Shown one piece after another: positions 48,246 through 56,107 of a stretch of DNA of 64,000 nt. Position 1 is the first letter of the stretch. Each line of letters opens with the position of its first letter. The translations under genes were made by a program, and so were the position numbers. Origin of the DNA: Pirellulaceae bacterium (GTDB lineage: Bacteria > Planctomycetota > Planctomycetia > Pirellulales > Pirellulaceae); contig JAGYIQ010000003.1 of NCBI GenBank assembly GCA_018402565.1, positions 571,746 through 635,745 of the forward strand. The letters run 5' to 3'. The notes beneath the pieces are model-generated. The model had not been told where the DNA came from and ran no database searches. It was given only the letters and a program-made list of their open reading frames with translations.

Positions 48246-49895
48246 ATGATGTTGTCCCAGCAGAATCAGAGCGTGTTTGTCCCGATCGGTCCTAATCCGC
48301 TGGCGCGGGTGCACCGCCTGACCCGCGGGGTGGTTTTGGCTGGTTTGGTCAGCTTAGTCGGTTGGGGTTGCTTGGCCAACTCGCTGGTCCCCGCGGTGAT
48401 GGCCCAAGACGAGGACTTTGCGACCCAAGCCCAACGGAACTGGCACCAGTGGCGAGGTCCCCACGGTGATGGCTCGGCGCCGGATTCCAACCCGCCCGCC
48501 GAATTTGGCGACGGCAAGAACATCAAGTGGCAAGTCGCCATCCCCGGCAAAGGCAGCAGCAGCCCGATCGTCTGGGAAGATCGCATTTACCTGATGACCG
48601 CCATCGAAAAGCCGGGCGCCGCCGGGCCCGAACCGCAACTCAACGACCCGGAACTGCCCACGCTCGGGGGTGGTCCTCCGGTGGGTGATGTGCGGGCCGA
48701 AACCATCGCCGGGGGCGAACGGGGTCCGCGCGGCGAAGCGAGCAGCAACCGACGACGCAACTCCCCGCCACGACCGGGCACGGCTGGACTTAGCACCGAT
48801 GGACGAGTTGAGGCGACCCAAGAGCGACAGGAACGACAAGAGCGTGGCGGTCGCGGTGGTCGTGGCGGCGGCGGTCGTGGCGGTCAAGCGGCGGCCAAAC
48901 CGCAAGAGTTCGTGGTGCTGTGTTTGGATCGAGGAACCGGACGCGAGCTGTGGCGAAAAGTCGTGGCCGAAGGCACACCGCACGAAGCGGGCCACGGCAC
49001 CAATACCTTTTCGGCCGCGTCACCCATCGTCGATGGCAAGCGAATTTATGCCAACTTTGGCTCACGCGGCTTCTTTTGTTTGGACATGAGCGGCGAGATC
49101 CTCTGGCAGAAGGAGTTGGGCCAAATGCGAACTCGCAACAGTTTCGGCGAGGGTAGCTCCGCCAGCCTCTACGGCAACACGGTGGTGATTCCCTGGGACC
49201 ACGAGGGCGATTCGTTCATCGTGGCCCTGAACGCCACGACCGGCGAAGAGAAGTGGCGGGCCGAGCGCGATGAACCGACCACCTGGGCCACTCCGTTCAT
49301 CACGCCGCTGGGCGACACCGTGCAAGTGGTGACCAACGGCAAGCGCGTGCGAAGTTATGACTTGGAGACGGGTCGACTGATTTGGGAGTGCGGTGGTCAA
49401 GCCAGCAACCCGATCCCCTCGCCCGTGCGTCATGAAGACAACGTCATCTGCATGACCGGCTACCAAGGCTACGCCATCGTCTCGATGGCCTTGAACTCGC
49501 AAGGCGACATCACCGATTCAGCGGAACAGGTGGCTTGGACGGGCAGCGGTGCGGCTCCCTACGTGCCCTCGCCGGTTCTGTATGACGGCGTGTTGTACTT
49601 CGTCAAATCAAACAACCCGCTGATGGTGGCCCGCGACGTCAAGACCGGCGATGTGGTGGTCGATGAAACCCGTCTACCCAAGATGCGTGTGGTCTACGCT
49701 TCGCCCGTCGCCGCCGGCGGCAAAGTTTATTTCTGTTCCCGCGAAGGTGTCGTGGTGGTGGTCAAACATGGCCCCACCGGAGAAGTCTTGGCGGTGAACG
49801 ATCTGGGCGAAACCATCGACGCCTCTCCCGCGATTGTCGGCGACCAGATGTTTATCCGCACCGAGTCGCAACTGTACTGCATCGAACAGGAATAG
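48246..49895 (+). CDS. Exported PQQ-like beta-propeller protein
   Basis: About 549 residues. Signal segment GVVLAGLVSLVGWGCLANSLVPAVMAQ, then NWHQWRGPHGDGSAPDSNPP, the standard start of planctomycete PQQ-propeller proteins. Repeats such as DRGTGRELWRKVVAEG, LDMSGEILWQKELG and LNATTGEEKWRAE carry the Trp-docking pattern. A Gly/Arg-rich insertion (about residues 195-225) interrupts blade 1-2. No PQQ-binding residues are evident, so it is probably a scaffold. ATG 48246 follows GAGAGG; GTG 48210 is the alternative. Confidence 0.85.
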   Translation: MMLSQQNQSVFVPIGPNPLARVHRLTRGVVLAGLVSLVGWGCLANSLVPAVMAQDEDFATQAQRNWHQWRGPHGDGSAPDSNPPAEFGDGKNIKWQVAIPGKGSSSPIVWEDRIYLMTAIEKPGAAGPEPQLNDPELPTLGGGPPVGDVRAETIAGGERGPRGEASSNRRRNSPPRPGTAGLSTDGRVEATQERQERQERGGRGGRGGGGRGGQAAAKPQEFVVLCLDRGTGRELWRKVVAEGTPHEAGHGTNTFSAASPIVDGKRIYANFGSRGFFCLDMSGEILWQKELGQMRTRNSFGEGSSASLYGNTVVIPWDHEGDSFIVALNATTGEEKWRAERDEPTTWATPFITPLGDTVQVVTNGKRVRSYDLETGRLIWECGGQASNPIPSPVRHEDNVICMTGYQGYAIVSMALNSQGDITDSAEQVAWTGSGAAPYVPSPVLYDGVLYFVKSNNPLMVARDVKTGDVVVDETRLPKMRVVYASPVAAGGKVYFCSREGVVVVVKHGPTGEVLAVNDLGETIDASPAIVGDQMFIRTESQLYCIEQE

Positions 49896-49942
49896 TAACC
49901 GATCACGGCATTTCGCCACGAGCGGTGGACGGCAATGGCCTG

Positions 49943-50166
49943 CGTACTCGTACGCAAGCCACCGGTCGTACGAGTACGAATGCCCTGGAGAACGATGACG
50001 ATCAGCGAGCGGAAATGGCACGAGTGGATCTGGATTTCAGGGAAACAACTTGGAACGCCATTTTCGCTCTGTTGCATCGCTTAGTTCGTCAGGTTTGGGC
50101 GGCGGGATCGTACTCGTACTCAGTCCCGATGAATCGGGACGGTACTCGTACTCGTACTCGTACTCG
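49943..50166. repeat. TACTCG hexamer repeats and hairpins
   Basis: Intergenic 49896-50414 contains no supported gene. A 12-bp inverted repeat (CGTACTCGTACG, 49943-49954 and 49967-49978) follows the PQQ gene. At 50109-50166 TACTCG units occur in two blocks around a perfect 8-bp stem (GTCCCGAT/ATCGGGAC, 50123-50140). Apparent Tyr-Ser or Glu-Tyr repeat ORFs here are products of the hexamers. Confidence 0.65.
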
Positions 50167-50414
50167 ATTCGATCCTCCGATACCCCGGTGGTTCGTTGGA
50201 TCAGTCGAGTCAACATCGACACGATCCGTTTAAGATCGGTTTTTCCAAAGCAAATCGAATCATCGTCAATCGTATCGCAAACTCGTAGGACATCATGAAT
50301 TGCAGCACATTCAAACGCCGACCCTCGAGCAATTTCAAAGAATCGATTTTTGTCCTTCAGACTTTGTTTGCCATTGCCCTCGGTCCCGGCGCGCCGGGAT
50401 TTAGTGGAATAGAC

Positions 50415-50557
50415 TAGTGGTTTGTCACAGCCAGAACTTGGGGTGTGGCAAAAGGGTCAGGCGTCAATTGTGCGCAGCACCCGCAGGGCCGTTCCGGCAA
50501 TTGACGCCTGACCCCTTTGCCACACCGATCCCAAAATTAAATTGTGACAAAACACTA
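50415..50557. repeat. MITE-like inverted-repeat element, copy 3, at the integron array edge
   Basis: 143 bp, best preserved copy: outer repeats TAGTGGTTTGTCACA (50415-50429) and TGTGACAAAACACTA (50543-50557), 14/15 matching. The inner hairpin arms share the AAAGGGGTCAGGCGTCAATT core with copies 1 and 2. It directly joins a truncated copy of the integron repeat cassette on its right. Confidence 0.8.
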
Positions 50558-50672
50558 GCCCCAAGCCCAACTTCCGCCACACACTTGTCATTTCACCCCA
50601 ACGCCTCGGCAAAGTCAATCTAGATCCCAGTCGCAGAACAAAAGGGACCGTGGAGATTTGAGGGATCTAGGA
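50558..50672 (-). mobile_element. Integron repeat cassette, copy R0 (truncated)
   Basis: Matches the 5' ~115 bp (minus-strand reading) of the ~155-bp repeat cassette; the rest and its attC are missing at the junction with the inverted-repeat element. Promoter-like TTGACT is kept, but the -10 reads TGAAAT. Confidence 0.8.
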
Positions 50673-50762
50673 GCATAACGACGGCGTTAACGCGGCGGGC
50701 GCGTTGGGCCATGCCTTCAAGAACCGGGTGATCGCCCGCTCGCGTTCAACGCCTGGTTATCG
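50673..50762 (-). repeat. attC site 1
   Basis: GCATAAC to GTTATCG boxes; arms of GCGGGCGCG/CGCCCGCTCGCG type. Belongs to the toxin-antitoxin cassette on its right. Confidence 0.85.
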
Positions 50763-50764
50763 GA

Positions 50765-51076
50765 TCAATCGACCTCACGTCGCCGATTCCGCAATGCCCT
50801 TTCATTATGACCTGGATCACGTCTTCCGTCGAGCACAGCGTAGACGATAATCAGATCGCCCATGACACCATACCAAATCACAAACGGAAAGCGAGTTGCA
50901 AAAGTATAGTGCCAACCATCAACCTTAGCATGTACGCCAGCATACAGGATTAGTGAATCAATATCAGCGGATATGCTGTCATTAAAATACATGGCCAAGC
51001 TCGGATCGATTTCATTGTATAAATCACACCCGTCCGCTATGTCGCGTTCGGCTCCAGCGGAGATTTTTAACTTCAT
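50765..51076 (-). CDS. RelE/ParE-family toxin
   Basis: 103 residues. It opens with LKISAGAERDIADGCDLYNEIDPSLAMYF and ends with LIIVYAVLDGRRDPGHNERALRNR, the ParE fold pattern (N-terminal helix hairpin, then beta-sheet with conserved Arg near the end). RelE/ParE toxins act on gyrase or ribosome-bound mRNA; which applies is not clear. Overlaps its antitoxin by ATGA. Toxin-antitoxin cassettes are thought to stabilise large integron arrays; this pair sits near the distal end. Confidence 0.85.
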   Translation of the reverse strand: MKLKISAGAERDIADGCDLYNEIDPSLAMYFNDSISADIDSLILYAGVHAKVDGWHYTFATRFPFVIWYGVMGDLIIVYAVLDGRRDPGHNERALRNRRREVD

Positions 51077-51291
51077 TGAAGTCGATCTGCAAGCCGCTTT
51101 TTGGCGTCTGCCCAGTCAGAAAGTGCTTCTCTCCCGCTTTCAATTGCCGCAACGCGTTCGGCGACGACACTTCGATGCCAGTCTGGTGGTGCAGCCGATG
51201 GATTCTCAGTCGTCAAGCGTTTCCAAAGAAGTTCCATCGCAACAATTTGTTCGTCGCGAGTGAGCCCGCCAATTAGTGATTCCAGCGTCAT
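51073..51291 (-). CDS. Addiction-module antitoxin
   Basis: 72 residues with the pattern GLTRDEQIVAMELLWKRLTTE...PPDWHRSVVAERVAAIESGREALSDWADAKKRL, typical of the short unstable antitoxins that pair with ParE-type toxins in this family. Good SD (GGAGG) upstream of the ATG. It precedes the toxin, as usual, and should have its own promoter in 51292-51374. Confidence 0.85.
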   Translation of the reverse strand: MTLESLIGGLTRDEQIVAMELLWKRLTTENPSAAPPDWHRSVVAERVAAIESGREALSDWADAKKRLADRLQ

Positions 51292-51374
51292 GATTTACCT
51301 CCGTCATCATTTTAGTCCAACGCAGGCCTTCTGGCAATCAAGCATCCAGCCTGACAGCGAAGCAGGGGTAGGTC

Positions 51375-51464
51375 CGATAACGGGACAGGTCAACCGGTGC
51401 GAGGGTTTTGGTTTCGGGTACGGGACACGTTGTTCGAGCACACGGTTGAACCGGTTGGTTATGC
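51375..51464 (-). repeat. attC site 2
   Basis: CGATAAC-type box to GTTATGC; arms GGTCAACCGG and CGGTTGAACC. Belongs to the small cassette on its right. Confidence 0.8.
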
Positions 51465-51599
51465 CTGTTTTTGTGACCGAATGTTGAATCCTTGCCAACG
51501 TGCTCCGTTCACGTGGGTGACCGCTCGGCAGACCCTCCCAGATTGTCGTCCATCCATTCGGCAGTTGCAACCAGTCCTGCGTTCAATAGTCAGCCGCAT
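51459..51599 (-). CDS. Possible 46-aa peptide of a very small cassette
   Basis: The cassette between attC sites 2 and 3 is only about 155 bp. Its best reading is a 46-residue basic peptide (begins MRLTIERRTGCNC) with its stop inside the attC box (GGCATAACC). No family or SD is recognised; the cassette may be non-coding. Confidence 0.3.
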   Translation of the reverse strand: MRLTIERRTGCNCRMDGRQSGRVCRAVTHVNGARWQGFNIRSQKQA

Positions 51600-51619
51600 G
51601 TTTCGTCGCGCTGGGAGTG

Positions 51620-51709
51620 GCATAACGATCCGTTCACCCAGCCCGCGGAGTGAACGCATCCATTTCAAAAGCACCCGATCGCAGGCTTGGGTGCAACGGT
51701 TGGTTCGGT
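51620..51709 (-). repeat. attC site 3
   Basis: GCATAAC to GTTCGGT; arms TTCACCCAGCCCGC and the matching GCAGGCTTGGGTGCAA with extra bases. Resembles attC 19. Belongs to the DUF4253 cassette. Confidence 0.85.
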
Positions 51710-51711
51710 CT

Positions 51712-52371
51712 TTAGTCCCACCAGAAGTACCACGTGCCTGCGTTTATCAAACTCGCAGCAAGAGCCGCGATCGTTCCGGTCCCTTGATCCACGATGTCAT
51801 AGCAGTAACGGTAATGCTCCCTTGCAAGTAACAATGCAGCGTCACGATCACGCGGAGGATTTGAAACAACGCATTGCACAATATCTCCGGTAATGCTAAC
51901 AACCTCGGAACCGTATTTCGCTTTCCAGTGTCGGTGAATTGCGCAATGGTCCTGTGGGAAAGGACAATCGTTCCAGCCACCCCAATTCAAGTGTGCGAAC
52001 GAATCGAACGAGTTGTCAACTGCCAGTAGTGCGATCGAAACTTTCTTTTTCGGTTTTGATCCGGAGACACTCAAATGCGTCACGATGCCTATTTCACCAG
52101 GATCAACGTCTGGCCAATCACCATCTTCACATTGATAAAGTTCGGGATCTTGCGAGGTCCTGTCTGCGAACCATTTTTCCACATTGATGGCAGTGCCGGC
52201 CGCGAGAATCTCGCTGGGCGATTCGGACGAATCCTCCAAGCCTTCTTCGATACGTTCAAGTTCCTCGTCATCGCCAATTAGGATAGGCCAGAGACCGCTC
52301 GATGTGAACTCGAATTGCAAGCGATTTAGCTCTTCAATCGCTTTCTCGCCGGTGACGACAATTATCTTCAT
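51712..52371 (-). CDS. DUF4253 domain protein
   Basis: 219 residues from the ATG at 52371; an ATG at 52404 would add 11 residues inside the neighbouring attC. The C-terminal half has the DUF4253 signature: LNWGGWNDCPFPQDHCAIHRHWKAKYGSEVVSITGD, then PPRDRDAALLLAREHYRYCYDIVDQG and a YFWWD end. The N-terminal half is acidic. DUF4253 has unknown function; it occurs in polymorphic toxin/immunity and signalling settings. Its own attC is site 3. Confidence 0.8.
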   Translation of the reverse strand: MKIIVVTGEKAIEELNRLQFEFTSSGLWPILIGDDEELERIEEGLEDSSESPSEILAAGTAINVEKWFADRTSQDPELYQCEDGDWPDVDPGEIGIVTHLSVSGSKPKKKVSIALLAVDNSFDSFAHLNWGGWNDCPFPQDHCAIHRHWKAKYGSEVVSITGDIVQCVVSNPPRDRDAALLLAREHYRYCYDIVDQGTGTIAALAASLINAGTWYFWWD

Positions 52372-52391
52372 GAGTGTTAATGCGTTAAAGG

Positions 52392-52484
52392 ACCGAACGG
52401 CCAAAAATCACCCGGTTGCCGCGGGCGGACTTTGACTTCAGGAAACCCCCGATCGGCAACTCGGGTGCATTTTTTAGTTCGTGG
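52392..52484 (-). repeat. attC site 4 (type A)
   Basis: ACCGAAC to GTTCGTG. Type A arms CACCCGGTTGCCG / CGGCAACTCGGGTG with one extra base. Belongs to the 113-aa unknown gene. Confidence 0.9.
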
Positions 52485-52525
52485 CGTTAGCGGGAGGACC
52501 ATTCAGGTCCGCTTGCCGTTCTACG

Positions 52526-52867
52526 TCAATCTCGTGCATACCCCATTTCGTCGTACACCCATCGATCACAGTAAGCTTTGACGACTGCGACATCATCACG
52601 ATCCAGCTCAAGCCACTCAGTAGCTGCTCGACGCATTTTTGTTTCAGCCAGTTGCTGTTCGTCAGGGCGATTTTCGACCCAATCGGTGAGCGATCCCCAT
52701 ATCAACCAAAATGGATGCATGACGTCAGGTGAATCGGTCACCAAGGACATAGCCTTGCCCCAGATATTCCAGGCAGCATCATACGGTGGCGTTTGTCCGG
52801 CCAACATACTCTGCATTTCGCGTTCAATCTGCAGAAGTCCTTTGGAGATGTCTGGGGCAGTACACAT
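52526..52867 (-). CDS. Cassette protein of unknown function (copy 1 of 2)
   Basis: 113 residues, helical and Trp-rich (WNIWGKAMSLV, PFWLIWGSLTDWVENRP, RRAATEWLELDRDD). No recognised family. An amino-acid-identical copy lies at 54796-55137 with the same type A attC, so the whole cassette has been duplicated. Both copies are intact, with starts at the ATG of MCTAPDISKGLLQ. Confidence 0.65.
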   Translation of the reverse strand: MCTAPDISKGLLQIEREMQSMLAGQTPPYDAAWNIWGKAMSLVTDSPDVMHPFWLIWGSLTDWVENRPDEQQLAETKMRRAATEWLELDRDDVAVVKAYCDRWVYDEMGYARD

Positions 52868-52878
52868 TTGGTTTAAGC

Positions 52879-52970
52879 CACGAACGGCCAAAAATCACTC
52901 GGTTGCCGCGGGGGGACTTTGACTTCAGGAAACGCCCGATCGGCAACTCGGGTGCATTTTTTTGTTATGC
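52879..52970 (-). repeat. attC site 5 (type A)
   Basis: CACGAAC to GTTATGC. Type A. Belongs to repeat cassette R1. Confidence 0.9.
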
Positions 52971-53124
52971 GCTTCGCCCCCTGGCCCCCCAGGAGTCCCG
53001 GCCAGACCTAGCCTCAGGCCCAGCCGCCGCCAACATTTGACATTTTGCCCCAACGCCTCGGCAAAGTCAATCTTGCTCCCGGCCGCAGGACAAAAGGGAC
53101 CGTGGACGTCTGAGGGATCTAGGA
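52971..53124 (-). mobile_element. Integron repeat cassette, copy R1
   Basis: About 154 bp between attC 5 and 6. Promoter-like TTGACT (53070-53065) and CAAAAT (53047-53042), 17 bp apart on the minus strand. A 67-codon frame starting in the GTTATGC box is open in this copy. Confidence 0.8.
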
Positions 53125-53219
53125 GCATAACGCCTGGGATAACGCGGCCGGAAGTTGACATCACCGAGCGAAGCGAGCCAGTTGGCCTATTCAGGCTCGC
53201 GTTCATCCCATTGTTCGGC
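53125..53219 (-). repeat. attC site 6
   Basis: GCATAAC to GTTCGGC; arms TGGGATAACGCG / CGCGTTCATCCCA with an extra base. Belongs to the 134-aa gene. Confidence 0.85.
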
Positions 53220-53591
53220 CTTCCGGTTCGAGATCAGCATCAATCGCACAACGTATACATCAATGATGGAGCCTGCTTCGTCGCTTTCGCACTCTCGCGA
53301 GCACGCCATACGATGCGGTGGATTTCTAGTTGCGGAAATCCATTCATCGTAGATCACGTGAAAAAGTCTCTTGGCAGGATCGTATTGTATTCGAACAAAG
53401 TCGTGTCCATTAGTCTGGGCGTAGGAGGGTGCCGTCGTGATGCCGAATGTAGAGAGTGAACGAACGCCGAAGAGCTGCTCCGCATATTGGCGATTGGAGA
53501 GATCCGCCAGTAGCGCTGCCATCGGCGTATAGCTTGTTCCGTCGTCGCCAAAGCTATCGGAGTGTCCGGGATTAGTTAACAACGCCCACAT
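53187..53591 (-). CDS. Cassette protein of unknown function
   Basis: 134 residues, no recognised family. Central segment HDFVRIQYDPAKRLFHVIYDEWIS and an acidic end (NRKAEQWDEREPE). The stop lies inside attC site 6, common for integron cassettes. Confidence 0.6.
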   Translation of the reverse strand: MWALLTNPGHSDSFGDDGTSYTPMAALLADLSNRQYAEQLFGVRSLSTFGITTAPSYAQTNGHDFVRIQYDPAKRLFHVIYDEWISATRNPPHRMACSRECESDEAGSIIDVYVVRLMLISNRKAEQWDEREPE

Positions 53592-53619
53592 GACTGGTCA
53601 TGGCTCCATGGCATCTGTC

Positions 53620-53710
53620 GCCGAACGCTACGCGTCACCGGGTACGCGCGAAAGACTCTCAATTGCCAAAACGCTTGGCTCGCGTACTCCGGTGCACGCG
53701 ATGGTTCGCC
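53620..53710 (-). repeat. attC site 7
   Basis: GCCGAAC to GTTCGCC; arms CGCGTCACCGGGTACGCG and CGCGTACTCCGGTGCACGCG, the latter with two extra bases six apart, the clearest extrahelical pair. Belongs to the 108-aa gene. Confidence 0.9.
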
Positions 53711-53754
53711 GTCGGGATCTAGATTGTGTCGCATTATACAGTACGGCTGCCGCA

Positions 53755-54081
53755 CTATCCGAACCACTTATTTGAGGTCCCGGTTTTGTGGCCACCAAGA
53801 AATCCTGGTAGACGGCAATTGCCTTGTTCGTCAACATAGTCCGAAACGCCACTACGGGCGGCATCGACCACGGACAATGGCACATGCAATGGGAATGCGG
53901 AGAAGTCATTGTCCTCAGGCCTGAACTCGATTGAAGACTCCCCTTCTTCGTTTTCGTTGAGGAACTGAATTTGGTATCTGTACCCGTCAACATATCGTGT
54001 GTCTGACTGGTTGAGCGATCGCACGAAATAGCGGGGTTCGTCCTTCTTGAGCTGAAACTGAGGTTGGAATTCGAAATGCAT
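53755..54081 (-). CDS. Cassette protein of unknown function
   Basis: 108 residues from MHFEFQPQFQLKKDE (start 54081). Beta-rich, with RYFVRSLNQSDTRYVDGYRYQIQFL. No signal peptide, no recognised family. Confidence 0.6.
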   Translation of the reverse strand: MHFEFQPQFQLKKDEPRYFVRSLNQSDTRYVDGYRYQIQFLNENEEGESSIEFRPEDNDFSAFPLHVPLSVVDAARSGVSDYVDEQGNCRLPGFLGGHKTGTSNKWFG

Positions 54082-54105
54082 CTGTGTTACGCGCAATCTT
54101 CGTTC

Positions 54106-54197
54106 GGCGAACGTCGGCCGTCACCGGGCCGCCGGAGAAACGCACTCCATTGGCAAACCGCGCGATCGGCGGCTCCGTGTGCACGGCATTGTTATCC
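54106..54197 (-). repeat. attC site 8
   Basis: GGCGAAC to GTTATCC; arms GTCACCGGGCCGCCG and CGGCGGCTCCGTGTGCAC, two extra bases. Belongs to the 138-aa gene. Confidence 0.9.
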
Positions 54198-54208
54198 AGT
54201 TTCCATTG

Positions 54209-54625
54209 TCAGCCGTCAAACACACGACGTTCAGCACGCTCCGCAACGATCTCGCCAAACTCGAATGTTCCATTGGATTTCGTGTATGGCAAAAAGCAAG
54301 TCACGGGTTGATCGTCAAAGTGTTCAACTGTAACGCTGATTGCATCCGATTTCGTCTCGCCATCGAGTGATATCCGCACGTCAGAAATCAGTGCAGTAGA
54401 CTTATAGTCACCGGATGCTGCGCCGGTCTTGAATCCACGCAACAGCAAGTCAATGACCTCCTGCGAAGGCGGACATTCATCGCCGGTGTATCCCTGTGCG
54501 TGTGCGAGGCTTCCGTCAGGTGCCATTGTGACGCCGAATGGAAAGAACTCGCCGTTCTTTTCGAGGAAGTGAATTGCAGTCTGCAGTCCTTCGTCGAGCA
54601 AAGCGTCCATGTCAGGGTGTGCCAT
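54209..54625 (-). CDS. Cassette protein of unknown function
   Basis: 138 residues from the ATG at 54625 (MAHPDMDALLDEGLQTAIHFL); the longer frame upstream runs through an attC and is not used. Segments GEFFPFGVTMAPDGSLAHAQGY and VRISLDGETKSDAISVTVEHFD suggest a small alpha/beta domain. Unrecognised. Confidence 0.65.
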   Translation of the reverse strand: MAHPDMDALLDEGLQTAIHFLEKNGEFFPFGVTMAPDGSLAHAQGYTGDECPPSQEVIDLLLRGFKTGAASGDYKSTALISDVRISLDGETKSDAISVTVEHFDDQPVTCFLPYTKSNGTFEFGEIVAERAERRVFDG

Positions 54626-54661
54626 CAGGCTGGCGTCTCCGATTGTGCTCGGGCTTCGATG

Positions 54662-54753
54662 GGATAACGACCAAAAATCACCCGGTTGCCGCGGGGGGAC
54701 TTTGACTTCAGGAAACGCCCGATCGGCAACTCGGGTGCATTTTTTTGTTCGTG
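54662..54753 (-). repeat. attC site 9 (type A)
   Basis: GGATAAC to GTTCGTG. Type A, nearly the same as site 4. Belongs to copy 2 of the 113-aa gene. Confidence 0.9.
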
Positions 54754-54795
54754 GCGTTAGCGGGAGGACCATTCAGATCCGCTTGCCGTTCTACG

Positions 54796-55137
54796 TCAAT
54801 CTCGTGCATACCCCATTTCGTCGTACACCCATCGATCACAGTAAGCTTTGACGACTGCGACATCATCACGATCCAGCTCAAGCCACTCAGTAGCTGCTCG
54901 ACGCATTTTTGTTTCAGCCAGTTGCTGTTCGTCAGGGCGATTTTCGACCCAATCGGTGAGCGATCCCCATATCAACCAAAATGGATGCATGACGTCAGGT
55001 GAATCGGTCACCAAGGACATAGCCTTGCCCCAGATATTCCAGGCAGCATCATACGGTGGCGTTTGTCCGGCCAACATACTCTGCATTTCGCGTTCAATCT
55101 GCAGAAGTCCTTTGGAGATGTCTGGGGCAGTACACAT
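54796..55137 (-). CDS. Cassette protein of unknown function (copy 2 of 2)
   Basis: 113 residues, identical to the product of 52526-52867. The surrounding cassette is also almost identical at DNA level (one visible G/A change just after the stop region). It is followed by attC 9 (type A). Shows recent cassette duplication within about 2.3 kb. Confidence 0.65.
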   Translation of the reverse strand: MCTAPDISKGLLQIEREMQSMLAGQTPPYDAAWNIWGKAMSLVTDSPDVMHPFWLIWGSLTDWVENRPDEQQLAETKMRRAATEWLELDRDDVAVVKAYCDRWVYDEMGYARD

Positions 55138-55149
55138 TTGGTTTAAGCC

Positions 55150-55236
55150 GCATAACGCCCGCGTTCACCGAGATGCGGGTGTAAACCTAAATTCAAAAAA
55201 CGGCAGATTACGCATCTTCGGTGCAACGCGTTGCTC
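55150..55236 (-). repeat. attC site 10
   Basis: GCATAAC to GTTGCTC; arms CGCGTTCACCGAGATGCG and CGCATCTTCGGTGCAACGCG. Belongs to the 169-aa gene. Confidence 0.85.
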
Positions 55237-55245
55237 GCCACAATA

Positions 55246-55755
55246 TCAGTTCTGGGTCCGAATTCTGTACGCATCAGGAAGCGTGTATGTGACCAGTCCA
55301 CCTTGGTGGTCCTTCACGCGTGCGCCTTGTTTTCGTATCCAAGTCCAAATGCGATCCACAATTCTCCCGAATGCCTCGACATCGTAGTCGAGACCATTGG
55401 ACGCTGAGAAGTACTTCGCCCAATAAACTCTCCCGGGTAAGCTACTGTTACTAAGGGGACGCGATATCTCGAGTACAGGTGCATTGTGGTAATTCGCAAT
55501 GTACCAATAACCGCGTCGTGAGGCTGGGCAGCGTCTGCCTCCAGTCTGTCCATACTCCGGTGTCCATGGAAAGGTAGTTAACCAAACATAGTATTGAAAG
55601 TCACTGATGTCATCGACCATCCAATTGTCTTGCCACAATTGTTCTGTGGAAGGGCGATGCATGACAAAAACTCGAATCGGAGAAATGAGTGAAATATAAC
55701 TCAGTAACGATCTTTCGTCTTCATGCGAGGCGATGATTGGTAGTTGTCGACCCAT
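55246..55755 (-). CDS. Cassette protein of unknown function
   Basis: 169 residues. Aromatic-rich (DFQYYVWLTTFPWTPEYGQ, RRGYWYIANYHNAPVLEISRP, GRIVDRIWTWIRKQG). The pattern resembles other integron-borne hypothetical proteins, but I cannot name a family. Own attC is site 10. Confidence 0.65.
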   Translation of the reverse strand: MGRQLPIIASHEDERSLLSYISLISPIRVFVMHRPSTEQLWQDNWMVDDISDFQYYVWLTTFPWTPEYGQTGGRRCPASRRGYWYIANYHNAPVLEISRPLSNSSLPGRVYWAKYFSASNGLDYDVEAFGRIVDRIWTWIRKQGARVKDHQGGLVTYTLPDAYRIRTQN

Positions 55756-55771
55756 GACGGAAAGCTACGGT

Positions 55772-55862
55772 GGCGAACGTCCAAAAATCACCCGGTTGCC
55801 GCGGAGTGACTTTGAGTCCAAAAAAGCCCGATCGGCAACTCGGGTGCATTTTTTTGTTATGC
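55772..55862 (-). repeat. attC site 11 (type A)
   Basis: GGCGAAC to GTTATGC. Type A arms. Belongs to repeat cassette R2. Confidence 0.9.
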
Positions 55863-56016
55863 GCTTCGCCCCGTGGCCCCCCAGGAGTCCAGGCCAGACC
55901 TAGCCCCAGGCCCAACCGCCGCCAACATTTGTCATTTTGCCCCAACGCCTCGGCAAAGTCAATCTAGATCCCGGCCGCAGAACAAAAGGGACCCTTGAGA
56001 AGAGAAGGATCTAGGA
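55863..56016 (-). mobile_element. Integron repeat cassette, copy R2
   Basis: About 154 bp. TTGACT (55962-55957) and CAAAAT (55939-55934), spacing 17. The 67-codon frame is broken by TAG (ATC-TAG-ATT). Confidence 0.8.
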
Positions 56017-56107
56017 GCATAACGACGGGGTTCAGCGGGCGGGTGCGAAAGAGCTACCATTGTCAAACCGCCCGACTCGCCCGCTCCGTTGCAACCCTTG
56101 GTTATTT
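56017..56107 (-). repeat. attC site 12
   Basis: GCATAAC to GTTATTT; arms GGGTTCAGCGGGCG / CGCCCGCTCCGTTGCAACCC. Belongs to the oxygenase cassette. Confidence 0.85.

Noticed and set aside
50037..50298. Tyr-Ser and Glu-Tyr repeat peptides
   Set aside because: Generated by the TACTCG hexamers read in different frames.
54627..54772. N-terminal extension of the 138-aa cassette protein
   Set aside because: It is translated attC sequence; the internal ATG at 54625 is the plausible start.
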